Position numbers and translations under genes: made by a program. This document shows, piece after piece, positions 12,801-23,933 of a stretch of DNA of 64,000 nucleotides (the first letter of the stretch is position 1; each line of letters starts with the position of its first letter). The stretch is taken from positions 1,242,954 through 1,306,953 of the forward strand of contig NC_031470.1 of NCBI RefSeq assembly GCF_000006565.2. The letters run 5' to 3'. The notes below the pieces were generated by a model, which saw only the letters and a list, made by a program, of their open reading frames with translations, searched no databases and was not told the origin of the DNA. Origin of the DNA: Toxoplasma gondii ME49 (Eukaryota; Apicomplexa; Conoidasida; Eucoccidiorida; Sarcocystidae).

Positions 12801-15800
12801 GATGGAAACGTCTCTCGTTTTTCTTTTGGAACCTCGCCAGCCAACGGGGCAGCCAGCTTCGCTGAACAAGGCCCTACGCAGGAAGGCGGAAACGTCGCGC
12901 AGAAGGCGCACAGGCGCGGCGCTGGAGCCTGCAGAAGGGCGTCGCCTGCAGAGGCGGCGAGAGGTGCCGCGAGGCCCAGGAGGGAAAAACCGCTGGACGC
13001 AAGCGGCGAGAAGGAGAGACGCGATGGTCCGCATGGTGAGGCCAGAAGAGAGGATGCCCGCGAATGCAGAGAAGTCAAAACCGCATGCTGGCGGGCAGAA
13101 GCCACATGGCGCATCCACTCCATGACAGCGAGAGCGAGCGACCTCAGTTCTCGCACCACAGGCCGAGAAGAAGAGAGCAAACAGAGAGACGGAGAGAAAG
13201 GAGGAGAAACGGAGACGGACGCAGGTGGGCGAGACGGGGAAGAGGTACCAGGGGGAGAGGAGGAAGGTGACGGGTGATGAAGTTTTGACAAGGACACTAG
13301 ACAACCTTGAACGGAAAGCAGCCACAGCAAGGAGACGCCGAGATGAAGGAAAACCGCATCGAGGACGCGAGCGACGTTTTCAGGATCAGCGAAGGCGCCC
13401 AGGTACTCAAAGAGAGAGGAATCCGGAGACTCCAAGCAAGGCGCAGGAGCGACAGTGGAGGGAGACGCACATCGCGCGTCGCGGTGTCTGAAACTCGAAG
13501 CAGGTTGCTCACATGCGAGACTGACACACACAAGAACGCTCCGTAGAGAGGGAGAACAGACGCCGGAGAAAGACGAACGCATCCCTGATCCTGACTCCTT
13601 CCAGGAGGGCGGCATTCCGTCGGGAACTCCGCCCCCGCAAGGCGCCTCTGCCGCGGTTCGCGCCTTCTCCGCGTTCGCCGCGCTTGCCTCGTTCTCTCTA
13701 CCGATCGTTTCGTCTCCGTTTTTTGACACAAGAAGAGACCGCGCCGACTCTAGGGAAGGCTCAGACGCGGATCGAGCAAGCCCCGAGATGTAGAAGTTCC
13801 AGACACGCGCGGGAGAGTCGAGAAGAAGGAAGAAAGGACCTAGAAGGCGCCTGCGAGACGCACACAGGGCGACTGGCCCCCCACACTGGCCCTGCAAGCA
13901 AAGCCAGCAGGGCAAGTGGGGAAAAGAAGAGACAGACGGAGACGTGGAGTGCCCAGAGAAGAGACAATTAGACGAACAACGCGAGCCTCTGAGCAGGAAA
14001 CCGAGTGCAAGATTGAGGAGGAACGCACGAAGAAGAGGCGCGTTCCAGAGGGTCTCCTGAAACACTCGAGAGAGCTGCAGACGCATGAGAAGCCTCGCAG
14101 CCCTGGCTTCGGCCTCCGCCTCGACAGACTCCAGAAAGCGAGACCGGGCCATGGACAGACGGACCGAGGGAGAGTTGATATGAACGTCTGACAAAACCGA
14201 GGAGGCAATCGTCCTCTCAACTCTTCCAGGGGACTCTGTGTTCGTCGCCGAAGTCACACAACTGCATTTCTCCTCAACCACATTAGTGTCTGTCAAATGC
14301 TCAGAAGCTTGCGTCGCCTCGTTATTGGTGAGCGTCGGTTTTCCTACGTTGGCGCCTGCCCCTGTTTTCTCTACTGCCTCTCTACCGCGCCAGTAACCTT
14401 GAGGAGGCAATGAGGAGACAGAAGGGACAGACGCGGGCGACGACAGAGCAGACAGAGAGGAAAGGATAAAGGGCGAGTCTTGCCCCTCGATGCGTTTCAG
14501 GGCCTGTGCGTTCTCCTTTTTTTCGTGTTCTTCGTTCTTGGAGAAAAACAGCAGAAAGTCTTGGGGGCAGACGCCAACCGTCATCCCGCTCTTTCCGGAA
14601 GCGACGCCCTCTCCTGCGACTGACGCAAGAAACGCGGCGACGCGCTTCCTGCTTGCTTCAGCGCCTCCGCTGCCCCGTCTCCTGGCCTCAGCCGGGCCGC
14701 GTCGCGGAGTCCCAGCGCTCCCGGAAGAGACACACGAAGACGCGGTCCACAGAGACGAGGAGAGAGGAGCGACAGCAGGACGAAAAAGTGCAGAAGGACT
14801 CGCAAAAGGGGAGACAGGAGAAGAGACTGGCAAGGAAGCGACGGACGAAGAGGAACCTGTTTTGTGTGAAGAGTGTTGATCGTCGAGACAGTCAGCGAAA
14901 TACGCGAGAAAGACAACAGCGAACGACGGTCGAGAGAAAAGGAAGGCCTGAAGCATGCAGCGCATGCTCCGCAGCCGACAATTCGCTGAAAAAGAAAAAC
15001 AAACGAAAATGGCTGAGCAGATCACACCGCCCTAGTCCCTTCACCTTTGTTGAAGTCAAGACAGGGAGGAGTCTCTTGAGAGCCAGACCCGCACATGCAG
15101 ACAGTAAGTCCCTCCTAAAATGCTTACGCTTGCTTATTCCGGCTGATTTTCCACATGCACATTATTTATACATATGCATACATGCAGCAGAATTTTATAT
15201 CTCGGCCTAAGTTCTTCTTTTCCGCCAATGCAGAGACAGATGTACCCTGACACCTTCTAAACAAAAAGGATCACGGCACCTTCTACGGCTACGGCGGAGG
15301 GAGCGGTGTCCCTCACGGTGGCTGTTTTCTTTGTGAGGGTGTTCTTCGACTTTCAACGAAGCTTTCCGTTGCCGCAAAAAACCCCACAAAAGATCAAGAT
15401 CACACGGACAGACGCGTTATCTACGGCGGCTCATGTGATATCACCTGTCTTTGTTTTGTCCCATTCTGCGGCTTCTCCAAGCTCCTCACCTGCTGGCGGC
15501 GGACCCGCCCAGGTTGTGCGTGTCACTTGAGGCTGTGAAGGCGTTTCGGCTTCCCCTCTCTCTCCGTTTCTTTCCACCTGTTCAGCGTCCACATTTTTCG
15601 GCTCGCGTCCCCGTTTCGATTCTTGCGCGGCTCGCCTCGCTGGGTGCAAGGAGCATGGCGAAGAGGACAGAGAGGCTGGAGAGTAGAACGAGGGAAGAAG
15701 AAGAGCGAGCACCGCCCCGAAGTTGAATGGGCCTCTGGGTGTCTCTGCCGCGGGAACTGCCGAGAAAGGAAGGAGCGAAGGGAGGAGCCAGGCAACACTC

Positions 15801-16027
15801 CAGACGGCGAGTGCGGCGACGACCCGCTCCGACAAGTGTGGGTGGAAAACGACAGCTTGGAAGATCACTGTCACTGCAGAACGAAAAGGAAACACGTCGC
15901 ATGCAAAACCAAAGAGAAAACGGATCTTGCGCGACAGAAAGGAAGACGAAATTGACCTTGAAACGAGTGGTGCACCAAACCTAGACACGCTATCACGTGC
16001 TTGTGGTCTGCTTAGAGAGCTAGCCAT
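3899..16027 (-). CDS. Very large hypothetical protein, three exons (about 3,705 aa)
   Basis: Function not recognised. I read exons 16027-15490, 14985-12578 and 12070-3899. The first donor, CAG|GTGAGG, and the first acceptor, after a TTTTTCTTTTTCAG tract, join in phase 1 to make an Ala codon. The second donor, AAG|GTAAAT, and the acceptor TGTTTTACAG join in phase 0. The introns are 504 and 507 bases, and in-frame stops lie just past both donors, which supports splicing. The product alternates Ser/Pro/Ala- and Arg/Glu/Asp-rich low-complexity stretches with short Leu-rich helical blocks. Exon 1 holds two hydrophobic segments (about residues 68-115). It could be a helical scaffold with long disordered linkers; that is a guess. 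The ATG at 16027 has a poor context, and a strong acceptor (GTTCTGCAG) ending at 15874 suggests the true 5' exon may start at 15873. No enzyme motif was seen. Confidence 0.72.
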
Positions 16028-16072
16028 ATACGTCTACCAGCGTCACGATGTGTGACTACATGTTTCATCAAA

Positions 16073-19000
16073 TCATCTAAAGCGACAAAAACTAATTCCA
16101 CTTTTTCCTGCTTTCGTTTCACTGGCAGAGTGCTGCTTCCTCCAGATTTCAATGCGAAACCGCTCACTGTCCTCGCAGTGGTGGAGATTCTCGACTTCTT
16201 CCAGCCAGCGCGATGCCTCGAGGAAAGCCATCTGGTCCAGCTGTCCCCGCGGTGACTCCTCGAAGACTGTCTGGCGCTGAGAGAGGTTTTCCGGGAGATC
16301 CTTGCCTTCAAAGGCCCCCGATGCCAGCGCGATGAGCCTGTTGGCCGCAGCCATCAAACGGTGCCTTTTGCGTCTTTCTTGCCTCGGAGAAAGAGCCCGA
16401 TATCGTCTTGCTTCTCGCCCTGCAACTGGCGGAGGCTCGGTCCTCTTGTGCCACTTTGTGAAAGCACGCCCCCTTCGACGGTAAGCATCTAGCGGCACCA
16501 GTTCTGCATGCTTGTCGATTTGCCTCCCCTCGCTCTCTCGCGCTCTCTCACTTTCCCCATGTTCTCCACCGCGTTCACCTCTTCTTCGACTCCGTGGTCG
16601 GCCTCCTCTCTCCCCTCTCAGGTCTGCCTCTGCCTCTCGTCTCCTGTCCTTTCGGTCTTTATCAGATGGTCTCTCCAGCAGTCTCTTGTGGGTCGCTTCA
16701 CCTTCCCCCCGGCCTTCGGCGCTTGCCGAGGCCTCTGGAACTCTCTCTGCTTCTCCCCTTGCCACCTCGTAGCCATGAGACAGGGTCGCCTCGTCGGTGT
16801 CGTCAGCCTCGCTGTCAGCCTCGCGTCTCTCTTGTGCTCGTGCCGCGTCCTTGGCGGAAGCTCGTCTGAGAATCGATCCGCTGCTTCCATAAGAAGAGGC
16901 CAGTCCACTTGCGTTTCTGTCAAAATCCGGCATGTCCTCCTTCCTGTCCCCGCTGCCCGCTCGGGTGTGCTTTCCGTCGGGATCCGCCCGCGCGCCGTCG
17001 ATCTCTCGTGCCCTGGCCGCCCTCCCGAAGCGGCTTAGGGTCCCTTCACAGGATGTCACTTCACAGTACACAAGTTCTTCTTCCTCACAGCCTTCGCTTT
17101 CTCTCTCTGGGCATTCTCTCGCTCCTCCACTTTCGCTGTTTTCACCCTCCTCGGTGCTCCACTCTTCGTTGAGACTCCTGAGGAAGCCATTGCCTCGCCC
17201 GCGCTCTGCCTCGGACTCTTCCTCAGTCGAACCAGAAGAGGAAGAGTGTCCCTCTTCTCCACACCCCCCATGTCGCCTACCTCTGTCTCCGACCTTCTCC
17301 GATCCTCTCCACTCTCGTCGCCTCTGCTGAGAGGCGCGCCCTCGAGAGGAGAGAGACGCCCATGCATCGATGTCACTTGCGCTGTCCGCCGAATGTGGGG
17401 ACGAAGAGGACAGCCGATCCGAGTGACTGTCCCTGTCTCTGCGTCTCTTCGGCTCCCTGCCTCCTTCCCTTCTTCCCGCCCTCCCTGCCTTCCATCGCCT
17501 GAGCCTCGTCGCCTCTTCTTCACCTGCCACACCTGACTCGCGCCAGAGAGCCGCTGGCGCTTTGCGACTGCGGGCGAAGTCGCAGGAAGCCACAAGCCCC
17601 TCAGACAGAAGATACAGAGACGGAGACCGCGTAGTTCGGCAGGACATGCAGGCAGGTCGTTTCCGCCGCCAGTCCATGTAGGAAAAAGACAAAGCGCTGT
17701 CCCGATAGGAGCAAGAGAGCCTTCTCGCGAAGGCCTGTCTCATCGCAGCGCTAGAGACGGAGAGATCATGAGGATCGAGAGAGCCATGCGTCGACGCAGG
17801 CGAAATGTAGCGTCGAAACCGCCGCGACAACCGAGATCTGTCCATAGCATCCACTTCCCAATCCGAAGACGAGGTCCAGTCTTCTGCGTCGTACTCGATG
17901 CAGGTTGACTCCTCTGATTCTTCGTCGGCGGATGTGTTCTCGCTTTCCTCTCGGGAACACTGTTCAGAGTCACCTAAGCTTTTGTCCTCCATTTGCTCTC
18001 TTCCTCTTCGTCTGCGGCGTCTTCGCGATCGAGAGGAGTAGTAACTTGAAGCCGACTCTGCCTCTTCCCGTGTGTGAGAAAAGCTCCTGAGCTGCTGTCG
18101 GCTGCGGCGACGTTTTGCGTCTCTCACCTCTTCCTCCCTCTGCTGAAGAGGAAGGAGAAAATATTCACTGTCTTCCTCTTCGCTTCCAACCTCTTCCTCC
18201 ACGCCCGATGGTGACGACGAGGAAAGAGCGACCGACGAAGAGCATCTGTTTATTTCTCGCCTTCTGCTTGTCCTCCATTTCTCTCGTTCGGTCTCTGACG
18301 AAGCGGACGACACAGAAGCGGAGTGGGAAGGAGACAAGAAGCTTCTTCTCTGTTCCCTGCTTTCTCTCCGCCTCTCCCGCTCCTCGACTCTATCTCGGCA
18401 TCTCCCCTTCTTCGCCATAGCCTCAGCTTCTGGCCTTCGCTCTCCGTCTGCAGACGTGCGGTCGCAGACGCAACCTCGTCGAGAGTCCCGTTCTTCGTTC
18501 TCACTGTCTTCCTCGCGTTCGTTGCCTTGATCTTCGCCTCCCCCGTCGGCTGTTTCATGTTTCGCGTTGAAGGCTGCAGCTGGTCTCTCCTCGCGCGCAT
18601 TCGTTGACATGGTGTGCGCTCCCTTTGTCTGCTGCTGCCGCCTCAAACGGCTGCTCGAGCGCTGTGTCTCTTCCTGCATGTCGTCCAAAGACGAGGTGTC
18701 TCTGTGCAGCGTCATTTCGTCCTTTTCACGACATGTGCGTTCCCTCCTCGCCTCTTTCGTTCCATGATCTTGGCAGGGATTCTTGCCTCCGAGAGCGCTG
18801 AGGCCCTTTCTCTCGCCATTGTCCGGTCGACGAGACAGAGGAGACGCACTGCGGCCTCCTCGCGGTGAACTTCCACCTCGCCCAAGAAAAAACCCGGAGA
18901 AGTGGGCAGACGACGACAGGGCAGAGAAGGCAGGAAGCTGTTTTCTGTCGCTAGGCGAGGGAAGCGTTTTTTCACCTGGCGTTGTGAGTCTGGCTTGAGA

Positions 19001-19567
19001 CGCCGCCGAGCCGGCAGGAGGCCAGGGTCCAGAGTCTCGTCCCCTGTGGCGAGTGTGAGAGGCAGCGGCAGATGCCGCAGGCTCAGTCCTAGTTACCAAA
19101 GAAGAGCAGACGTGAGAAGGAGGAGAAGAGGCGAGTGGAGACGAAGCGGAGGATGTAGAAGGAGATGACTGGAAGGGGACAGCTGCGCGACAAAGACCGA
19201 GGGCATTCACCGCGGGGGCCTTCGCCATCGAGGGAGACGTACGCCCGTCTCCTGAGCAGATGCAGAAAGCCGTTGCAAGGCTGGTGCGGTCTCTCGAAGG
19301 TGTCTGGAGAAGGACCTCAGTTCTCTCCACGGAAGGCAAAGCATGTGACGACGTGGTTGGAGAAGGACAAAGAAGAGACTGCGATGCAAAGGACTCTCCA
19401 CGAGAGCGGCTACCATTTTTACTTGAGGAATCAAGAGCGTCACGAGGAGAAACGAGAGAGCAGACAGACGAGATTCTGCGACGCTTGAGAGACGGCACCT
19501 CGTCCAAGTCTTGTCGCGCGGAAGAGGCCCGGCAAGCCGCGGTTCCTGAAGCGCCGCGGACCTCCAT
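16073..19567 (-). CDS. Arg/Ser/Glu-rich hypothetical protein, probably nuclear (1,164 aa)
   Basis: A single uninterrupted frame with an ATG in good context (GTGAGATGG). The protein is dominated by charged low-complexity sequence with many RS/SR and RRR runs, for example a run of arginines near SSRSRRRRRRRGR, alternating with long Glu/Asp/Ser tracts. This composition is typical of nuclear proteins, including SR-like splicing and chromatin factors, but I see no RNA-recognition motif or other named domain. Two less repetitive islands stand out: a Cys/Arg-rich block near the middle (around RRKRPACMSCRTTRS) and the last 120 residues, which look folded and helical (around LEASRWLEEVENLHHCEDSE). The stop at 16073 is only 45 bases from the next start on the same strand. 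The last codons also overlap an alternative frame that looks codable, so the 3' end may be spliced. Confidence 0.68.
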   Translation of the reverse strand: MEVRGASGTAACRASSARQDLDEVPSLKRRRISSVCSLVSPRDALDSSSKNGSRSRGESFASQSLLCPSPTTSSHALPSVERTEVLLQTPSRDRTSLATAFCICSGDGRTSPSMAKAPAVNALGLCRAAVPFQSSPSTSSASSPLASSPPSHVCSSLVTRTEPAASAAASHTRHRGRDSGPWPPAGSAASQARLTTPGEKTLPSPSDRKQLPAFSALSSSAHFSGFFLGRGGSSPRGGRSASPLSRRPDNGERKGLSALGGKNPCQDHGTKEARRERTCREKDEMTLHRDTSSLDDMQEETQRSSSRLRRQQQTKGAHTMSTNAREERPAAAFNAKHETADGGGEDQGNEREEDSENEERDSRRGCVCDRTSADGERRPEAEAMAKKGRCRDRVEERERRRESREQRRSFLSPSHSASVSSASSETEREKWRTSRRREINRCSSSVALSSSSPSGVEEEVGSEEEDSEYFLLPLQQREEEVRDAKRRRSRQQLRSFSHTREEAESASSYYSSRSRRRRRRRGREQMEDKSLGDSEQCSREESENTSADEESEESTCIEYDAEDWTSSSDWEVDAMDRSRLSRRFRRYISPASTHGSLDPHDLSVSSAAMRQAFARRLSCSYRDSALSFSYMDWRRKRPACMSCRTTRSPSLYLLSEGLVASCDFARSRKAPAALWRESGVAGEEEATRLRRWKAGRAGRREGGREPKRRRDRDSHSDRLSSSSPHSADSASDIDAWASLSSRGRASQQRRREWRGSEKVGDRGRRHGGCGEEGHSSSSGSTEEESEAERGRGNGFLRSLNEEWSTEEGENSESGGARECPERESEGCEEEELVYCEVTSCEGTLSRFGRAARAREIDGARADPDGKHTRAGSGDRKEDMPDFDRNASGLASSYGSSGSILRRASAKDAARAQERREADSEADDTDEATLSHGYEVARGEAERVPEASASAEGRGEGEATHKRLLERPSDKDRKDRRREAEADLRGERGGRPRSRRRGERGGEHGESERARESEGRQIDKHAELVPLDAYRRRGRAFTKWHKRTEPPPVAGREARRYRALSPRQERRKRHRLMAAANRLIALASGAFEGKDLPENLSQRQTVFEESPRGQLDQMAFLEASRWLEEVENLHHCEDSERFRIEIWRKQHSASETKAGKSGISFCRFR

Positions 19568-22500
19568 CTCACGTCGGGGAGCGAAACGAGACGAAAAAGG
19601 GGACTTGAGAGAATTTCTGGTTCATGGGTGCGGTGAAGGGGGGTAGAGGGAAAGTGACAACGAGACAATGTGGCGAACAGCGGAAGCAAAACGAAGGGAT
19701 GGAGTGTGTGCCCTCGAGAGGTCCACCGTGTTTTCGTGCCTGGCCACGGAAGAAGGACGGAGAGACAACAATTTCTTGACAAAGACTGGAGCAATACGAG
19801 AGGGAACGGCTGCGCTAGTTGGCCAATGTGCGATGTTGGGGGGAGAGTGGAGTGCAGCGGACACACGCAGACCAGGAAGGAGAACGAACAGTCGCGGAAA
19901 GGGGGGGTGGAGAAACAGGAGGTCCACGGAGGAAACAAACAAGTTGACCCGTTTAGGAAAATTCAGATTGAGGGCGCAGATGGAATCGACTGTAGGGTGC
20001 GTAGAGGAATGCATTAGAGAGGTTCCGTGGTCATTTCCCAGCCTACACATCTACGAAGAGCGTACTCGACAGACGCACATGGGTGTGCTTCTACAGACAG
20101 ATGAGGAGAAGCTCTTTCGGTGGAAAAGACGACCGGAAAGTTCCCCAGCGCCTGGCAAACGGCAAGGCAATTTTGAGGCCCTGTCGGAGCACGACAAACA
20201 GAGGAAGCGAATGACGAAACAGAACGGAAGAAAAGGTGAGAGAACAGCTGGCCACATTAGCCCAGCAAGACACACCGGCGAGACAAAATCGAAGAGGGCA
20301 AGAAAAGCCTGGCCATTGGTGGTCGAGGGAGAGAGACCGTCAGCACGCGAGAGGAAGAGAGGCTTTTCAGAAAAATCGCGCACCAAAGCAGTCAGGAAGC
20401 CTCCGCCCGCTACTTTTTCCAGACAGAAAAAACGGAACTCGAAGGCAACATGCTCGGCCAGCCCAATCCTTGCCGATGACGTAGGGCACATCACATCGAT
20501 CTCGCGTGTGCAAAGACGAACCTTGCCCGCCTCTTCCTCGTGGACCTCACACCACGTCAGATGTGGCGACAAGCCGACTCCGCTGGTCTGTGGCTGTGAA
20601 GCCGAAACTGACCCTCAACAGTACAACAACCTAAAAAGAGTTCTTCTCAATGACTTATTTTGTGGGTGCTCTTGCTATGTGCAAAATCCGGGGGACTCTG
20701 AGAGAGATACAGAAGAGGCAGATGCCAAGCAGTGTCCAGGAGGCAAAATCTCACCGCCGCTGCCCGGAGGGGCCTCCACTGGTGGGCGGTGCCAGCGCCG
20801 CTTGCCAAGCTTTCACCGCGAGCAGTGCTCGAGTCTCCTCAAGTAGAGAAGGAATGCCAAGAACAAGTGCTAAACAAGAAAACAGCAAGGAAATTTCCGA
20901 CAGAAATCGACTCACTGGCCAAGGGGACGGATAGCCGTTAACCCAAAGAGCGGGTTCGGACCTGCTGGTCTCGTCCGAAAAACAGGACACCTGGACGGTC
21001 GTGGGCCGGGTATGCAGTACTCGTTGTCTGTGCCGATACGACCATGTAAATGTCTTATTTTTCTCACAGACATTTCCCTATTACCAAGAAAGTTAGGGGT
21101 TGTTACGCAAATCTGCGCCGGCTGAAGAGTGACGTGAAATACGAATGTCTGTGGAAGGTGTCTGAGTGTGTGTCTCCGCAAGTGCGCTCCCTCGTCCGTG
21201 CGGCCATTCCACTCGAGGCTTCCCGGGAACCAGGAAGAAAATATGAAGCACTTAATACAATGAGCGAAAATGACGGGGAGACACTGTGCGCGGGTACTAA
21301 GACCAACAGGCGATTGGCTAGTGAATAGTCACCGTAGGGAAGAAGCGCAAAATCCTTCCCTGGTAACCTGCAAGCCACGTAGAGGCGCGGTCTCTCCGTA
21401 GGACTGTGAGGAGGTAGCTTAGGAAAAGTGACACAACCGCTGCGTCTTGACTGGAGAGGTGTCCTTGGCACTCCCTGTGGCACTCACGCAAACGAACAGA
21501 AGATTTTATGACCTCTGCAACGCCAATCGTGCCACTTTCCTACCTAAACAGCCTGGGAAACATGCAGCAGCACGGCACGGAACTGCGGATTTCGTGTGGA
21601 GCGCATTTTTCCTCTCTCGCGAAAGGGTGCTCTTTGCAGTTCTCGATACTTCCGATTAGTTCTTCATTGTCTCACCACCTCCCTGTCCGCTGCTTTCTGC
21701 CAAGTCATGCATCAAACGCCTCTCTCTTCCTGACGCTAATACTGCTGCATCTCTCGTTACCACACACAGAAACCCATGGCACCGCAACCTTGGAGCCGCC
21801 AATGAGAGTGCTGCGGCAGCCCTCCCCGTGCCGCTTCTCTTGCCTCTCGCTGCCAGGATTTTCCCTTCATTCTCTCGAAAAGACTGGTGATATGGATGTC
21901 TTTCCTGCTTCTCGTTGCTCGTAATTGGACAACGAAGCCGCTTCCCTTTGCGCATTTTTACCACACGTATGCTATTTTGTCGCGCAGCAACCAGACGTCG
22001 GAGGTGCGCGCGTGGCCGGTACGTTGGCAAGATATGCTCTGGACCAGCGTGAGACGGCAGTGTAGAGGCAGAGAAGCAAGCGTCGAGACTCGTGAAGGTT
22101 TTTTCTCCAGATAAATTGAAGACGAGTGTACTTGACTCAGAAGACCGTGTTTTTCCTCGAGTAAACTCGTAGAAGAGAGAGCGTAGGCCACGCAGAATCC
22201 GAAAGGAGTGCCGACAACACCGTGGCAAAATCCAAAAAGCGCAACGGCACTACGGCTGTCTCAGTGCCACGTCGCCGCCATTCGACTTACCCCTCCCCTA
22301 CCTGTTGTAGCAGATGTGAGTAGGTGAGCGATTCTTTTCGCCGTCCGCTGCTGAAACAGAGGGTTCCGAATGAATAAAAGCGTGTCGGCAACGTTTCCGG
22401 TTCCGAGGTGGAGAAAACGCGACGGTCGCAGAACCTCAGTCTAGGCTCACTGCGTAACGCCGCCCCGCGCTCCCTGTGTACATCGCGCGTCCTACTTACT

Positions 22501-23933
22501 CCACGCGAATCTCCCCACCTCGCAGTGTTTATGTTCGCTGGCACCGTTCGACATGGTCGCAGACATTGATAAAACAAACATCCACATAGACGTGTTTGTG
22601 TGTGTACGTGCGCGTACGTGTGTCTCGGCACATCTTCTCAGAGCCTGACACAGCGGGGCTCGAAGTTGAGTTTTTGTGTACACAGACAAGGCGTCCGAGG
22701 TAGTACGTATTGCGAATGTCGCTCTGCGGCTTGCAAACGTGAAAAACGCAGCAAGCGAGGAAAAGGCACATCATTTTTTGGAGGCTTGCTTTTTGTTCTT
22801 TAGCTGTTGCGCAAACGTGTGGACCAGAAACGCGGATCAAGGCGTTTGCAGTCAATGGAAAGGGATCTCACTCCGTTGTCCATGCCACCGCTTTTTTGCG
22901 CGGAAACGAGAACTCAGTAGAAAAACAACGTCATTTTTCCCTCTCGCTTCCGGTCTTCCGCTCCGGCGAGTTACGTAGCTTTTCATGTGTGTTCCGCGCC
23001 AGAGGCGGCGAACCACAGTTACATAGGTGGGCATGTATATGTAGTTACACGCCTGTGTATTTGTTATATTCGCGACACTGCTTAGGCTGTTTTCGAAGAA
23101 CAGCCAAGACTGCAGTTGCAGGGCAGAAGTCGTGACGTGTCTTTGTGTGCCTGACACACGTCTAGACTGCAGATGGTGCACGTTTACGAAACGCTTGCAC
23201 TCTGCAAAACGCCCACCTGTCCTCAAAAATAATATATACGTGTGTTTTCGTAGCCTCCTTTGTAGTTGTGTAGGAGGGCTGCCACCTCCGTTCTCGCGTT
23301 GCGCAGGGCTTCCTACCCCTTTCTGTTTTACTAACTGCATTAGCGAGACACCTGTGAATAACATTATGGGGGACTGTGGCGCGCAAACAAGGAACAACTA
23401 GCCGAAGGAAATCAATGCTGAATCGAAATTTGAGAGCGTCTTTGTTGACTTTGTTTAATTTCATCCAATCCTCTACGGCAGAGAAAACCATCCCATTTCT
23501 GTCTGTTGAGGCTACGTAGGGGGCGGTCGCTTCTTTTCCAGTCGGCTCACGAGACTTTCCAAAGGGGATTGAGTCGGTGTGTGGCTGACAATTTTCAGCA
23601 GCCCCTAGCAATCCGGTGTTGAAAGGCCTGTAGATCGCATATTGGGATCTTTTTTGACTTCTTCGGAAGAGGGAATTCGTTCTTTCTTGTGCTTGATCGA
23701 GTCACGTTGCCCGTAGCGTCATACACCTACACTCAGTTACATACCGTATACCCTCTGCACCCTTTCTTCTGCGTCGTCTCTGCAGCTTCCGTCTCACATT
23801 CCTCTTGCGCTTTCATTGTTTCGTTTCTGTCACTGACGGAGTCGCTCCTTGCTTCCGCCCACAGAGTATCCCCACCACCTTTCCCCTGGTGACTCCATCC
23901 ATCTCGGTTTCTCCATCCACTTCCGAGCGAAAC
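19568..23933. other. Intergenic stretch between the Arg/Ser-rich gene and the elongase gene
   Basis: These genes are divergent (minus to the left, plus to the right), so the stretch should hold both promoters. A plus-strand frame of 392 codons at 19668-20846 exists, but it is antisense to the expected leader of the left gene on a T-poor strand, and its translation shows no domain. I do not call it. Bases 22591-22623 alternate purine and pyrimidine, including a palindromic GTACG-CGTAC core. No tRNA, repeat family or other gene was recognised. Confidence 0.4.

Noticed and set aside
19668..20846. Plus-strand frame of 392 codons
   Set aside because: It is divergent from, and only 100 bases from, the start of the Arg/Ser-rich gene, on a T-poor strand where stop codons are depleted. 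No domain or splice context was seen. Kept as a low-probability possibility only.
23805..23933. In-frame upstream ATG of the elongase
   Set aside because: The extra 43 residues precede the normal ELO N-terminus. The ATG at 23934 has a better context and the family start.
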